From Cytophagaceae bacterium (lineage in GTDB: Bacteria > Bacteroidota > Bacteroidia > Cytophagales > Spirosomataceae): a DNA stretch of 6,379 nucleotides. Under the pieces are notes generated by a model, which saw only the letters and a list, made by a program, of their open reading frames with translations, searched no databases and was not told the DNA's origin. The number at the start of each line of letters is the position of its first letter. The first letter of the stretch is position 1. A program made the translations under genes and the position numbers. This document shows positions 6,341 through 6,379 of the stretch, piece by piece. The stretch covers positions 1 through 6,379 of the forward strand of contig CANHKE010000083.1 in NCBI GenBank assembly GCA_947461155.1. Direction: 5' to 3'.

Positions 6341-6379
6341 AGTCACTAGTCGCCAGTCGCTAGTCATCAGTCGCTAGTC
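6341..6379. repeat. 7-bp-period tandem repeat, cut by window end
   Basis: Five full units and four bases of a sixth: AGTCACT, AGTCGCC, AGTCGCT, AGTCATC, AGTCGCT, AGTC. The first four bases of each unit are invariant and the last three vary (consensus AGTCRYY-like, mostly GCT). No coding frame or start is associated with it. Its full length cannot be known because it runs off the window. Confidence 0.85.

Noticed and set aside
6341..6379. CRISPR array at the right edge.
   Set aside because: The units are 7 bp with 3 variable bases; there are no repeats of CRISPR length, no spacers and no cas genes.

Overview
The window reads as part of a Bacteroidota (Bacteroidetes) chromosome, probably Cytophagales or a relative. 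This is inferred from three things: a very long secreted protein built from Ig-like and Asp-rich calcium-binding repeats, 7-TM AraC-type regulators, and promoter-like sequences that fit the Bacteroidota TTTG / TAnnTTTG pattern instead of the E. coli one. No Shine-Dalgarno sequence stands out at any start. Genus-level assignment is not possible from this sequence.

Every gene lies on the minus strand, so the region is transcribed from high to low coordinates. At the right edge (6341-6379) there is a 7-bp-period tandem repeat, cut by the window end. Next comes a small unrecognised protein gene (6246 to 5986) that ends in a clear intrinsic terminator (about 5921-5958). The T-tract of that terminator overlaps a near-perfect Bacteroidota promoter for the next gene. 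Two AraC-type regulator genes with a seven-helix membrane domain follow (5853 to 4690 and 4591 to 3419). They share architecture, length and a GFGSRQ motif, so they are probably old paralogues. Last is the start of a giant secreted protein (3293 down to and beyond position 1), open for 1097 codons with no stop inside the window. It covers about half the window; the short plus-strand ORFs lying over it are shadows.

The giant protein has a signal peptide, an N-terminal beta-sandwich-like domain, an Ig-like domain, a beta-rich module I cannot name, a second Ig-like domain, and three thrombospondin-type-3-like calcium-binding repeats separated by other modules. At the truncated end it enters a Rossmann-like alpha/beta domain. 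A type IX secretion signal would be expected at the missing C-terminus, but this cannot be seen.

The working model is inference: two membrane-embedded one-component regulators sense something at the envelope and control themselves and the adjacent surface protein. A repeated motif (core GTCCAAmTTyTGT) supports it. It occurs just after the stop codon of each regulator gene and again at the promoter of the second regulator, with two copies exactly 42 bp apart.
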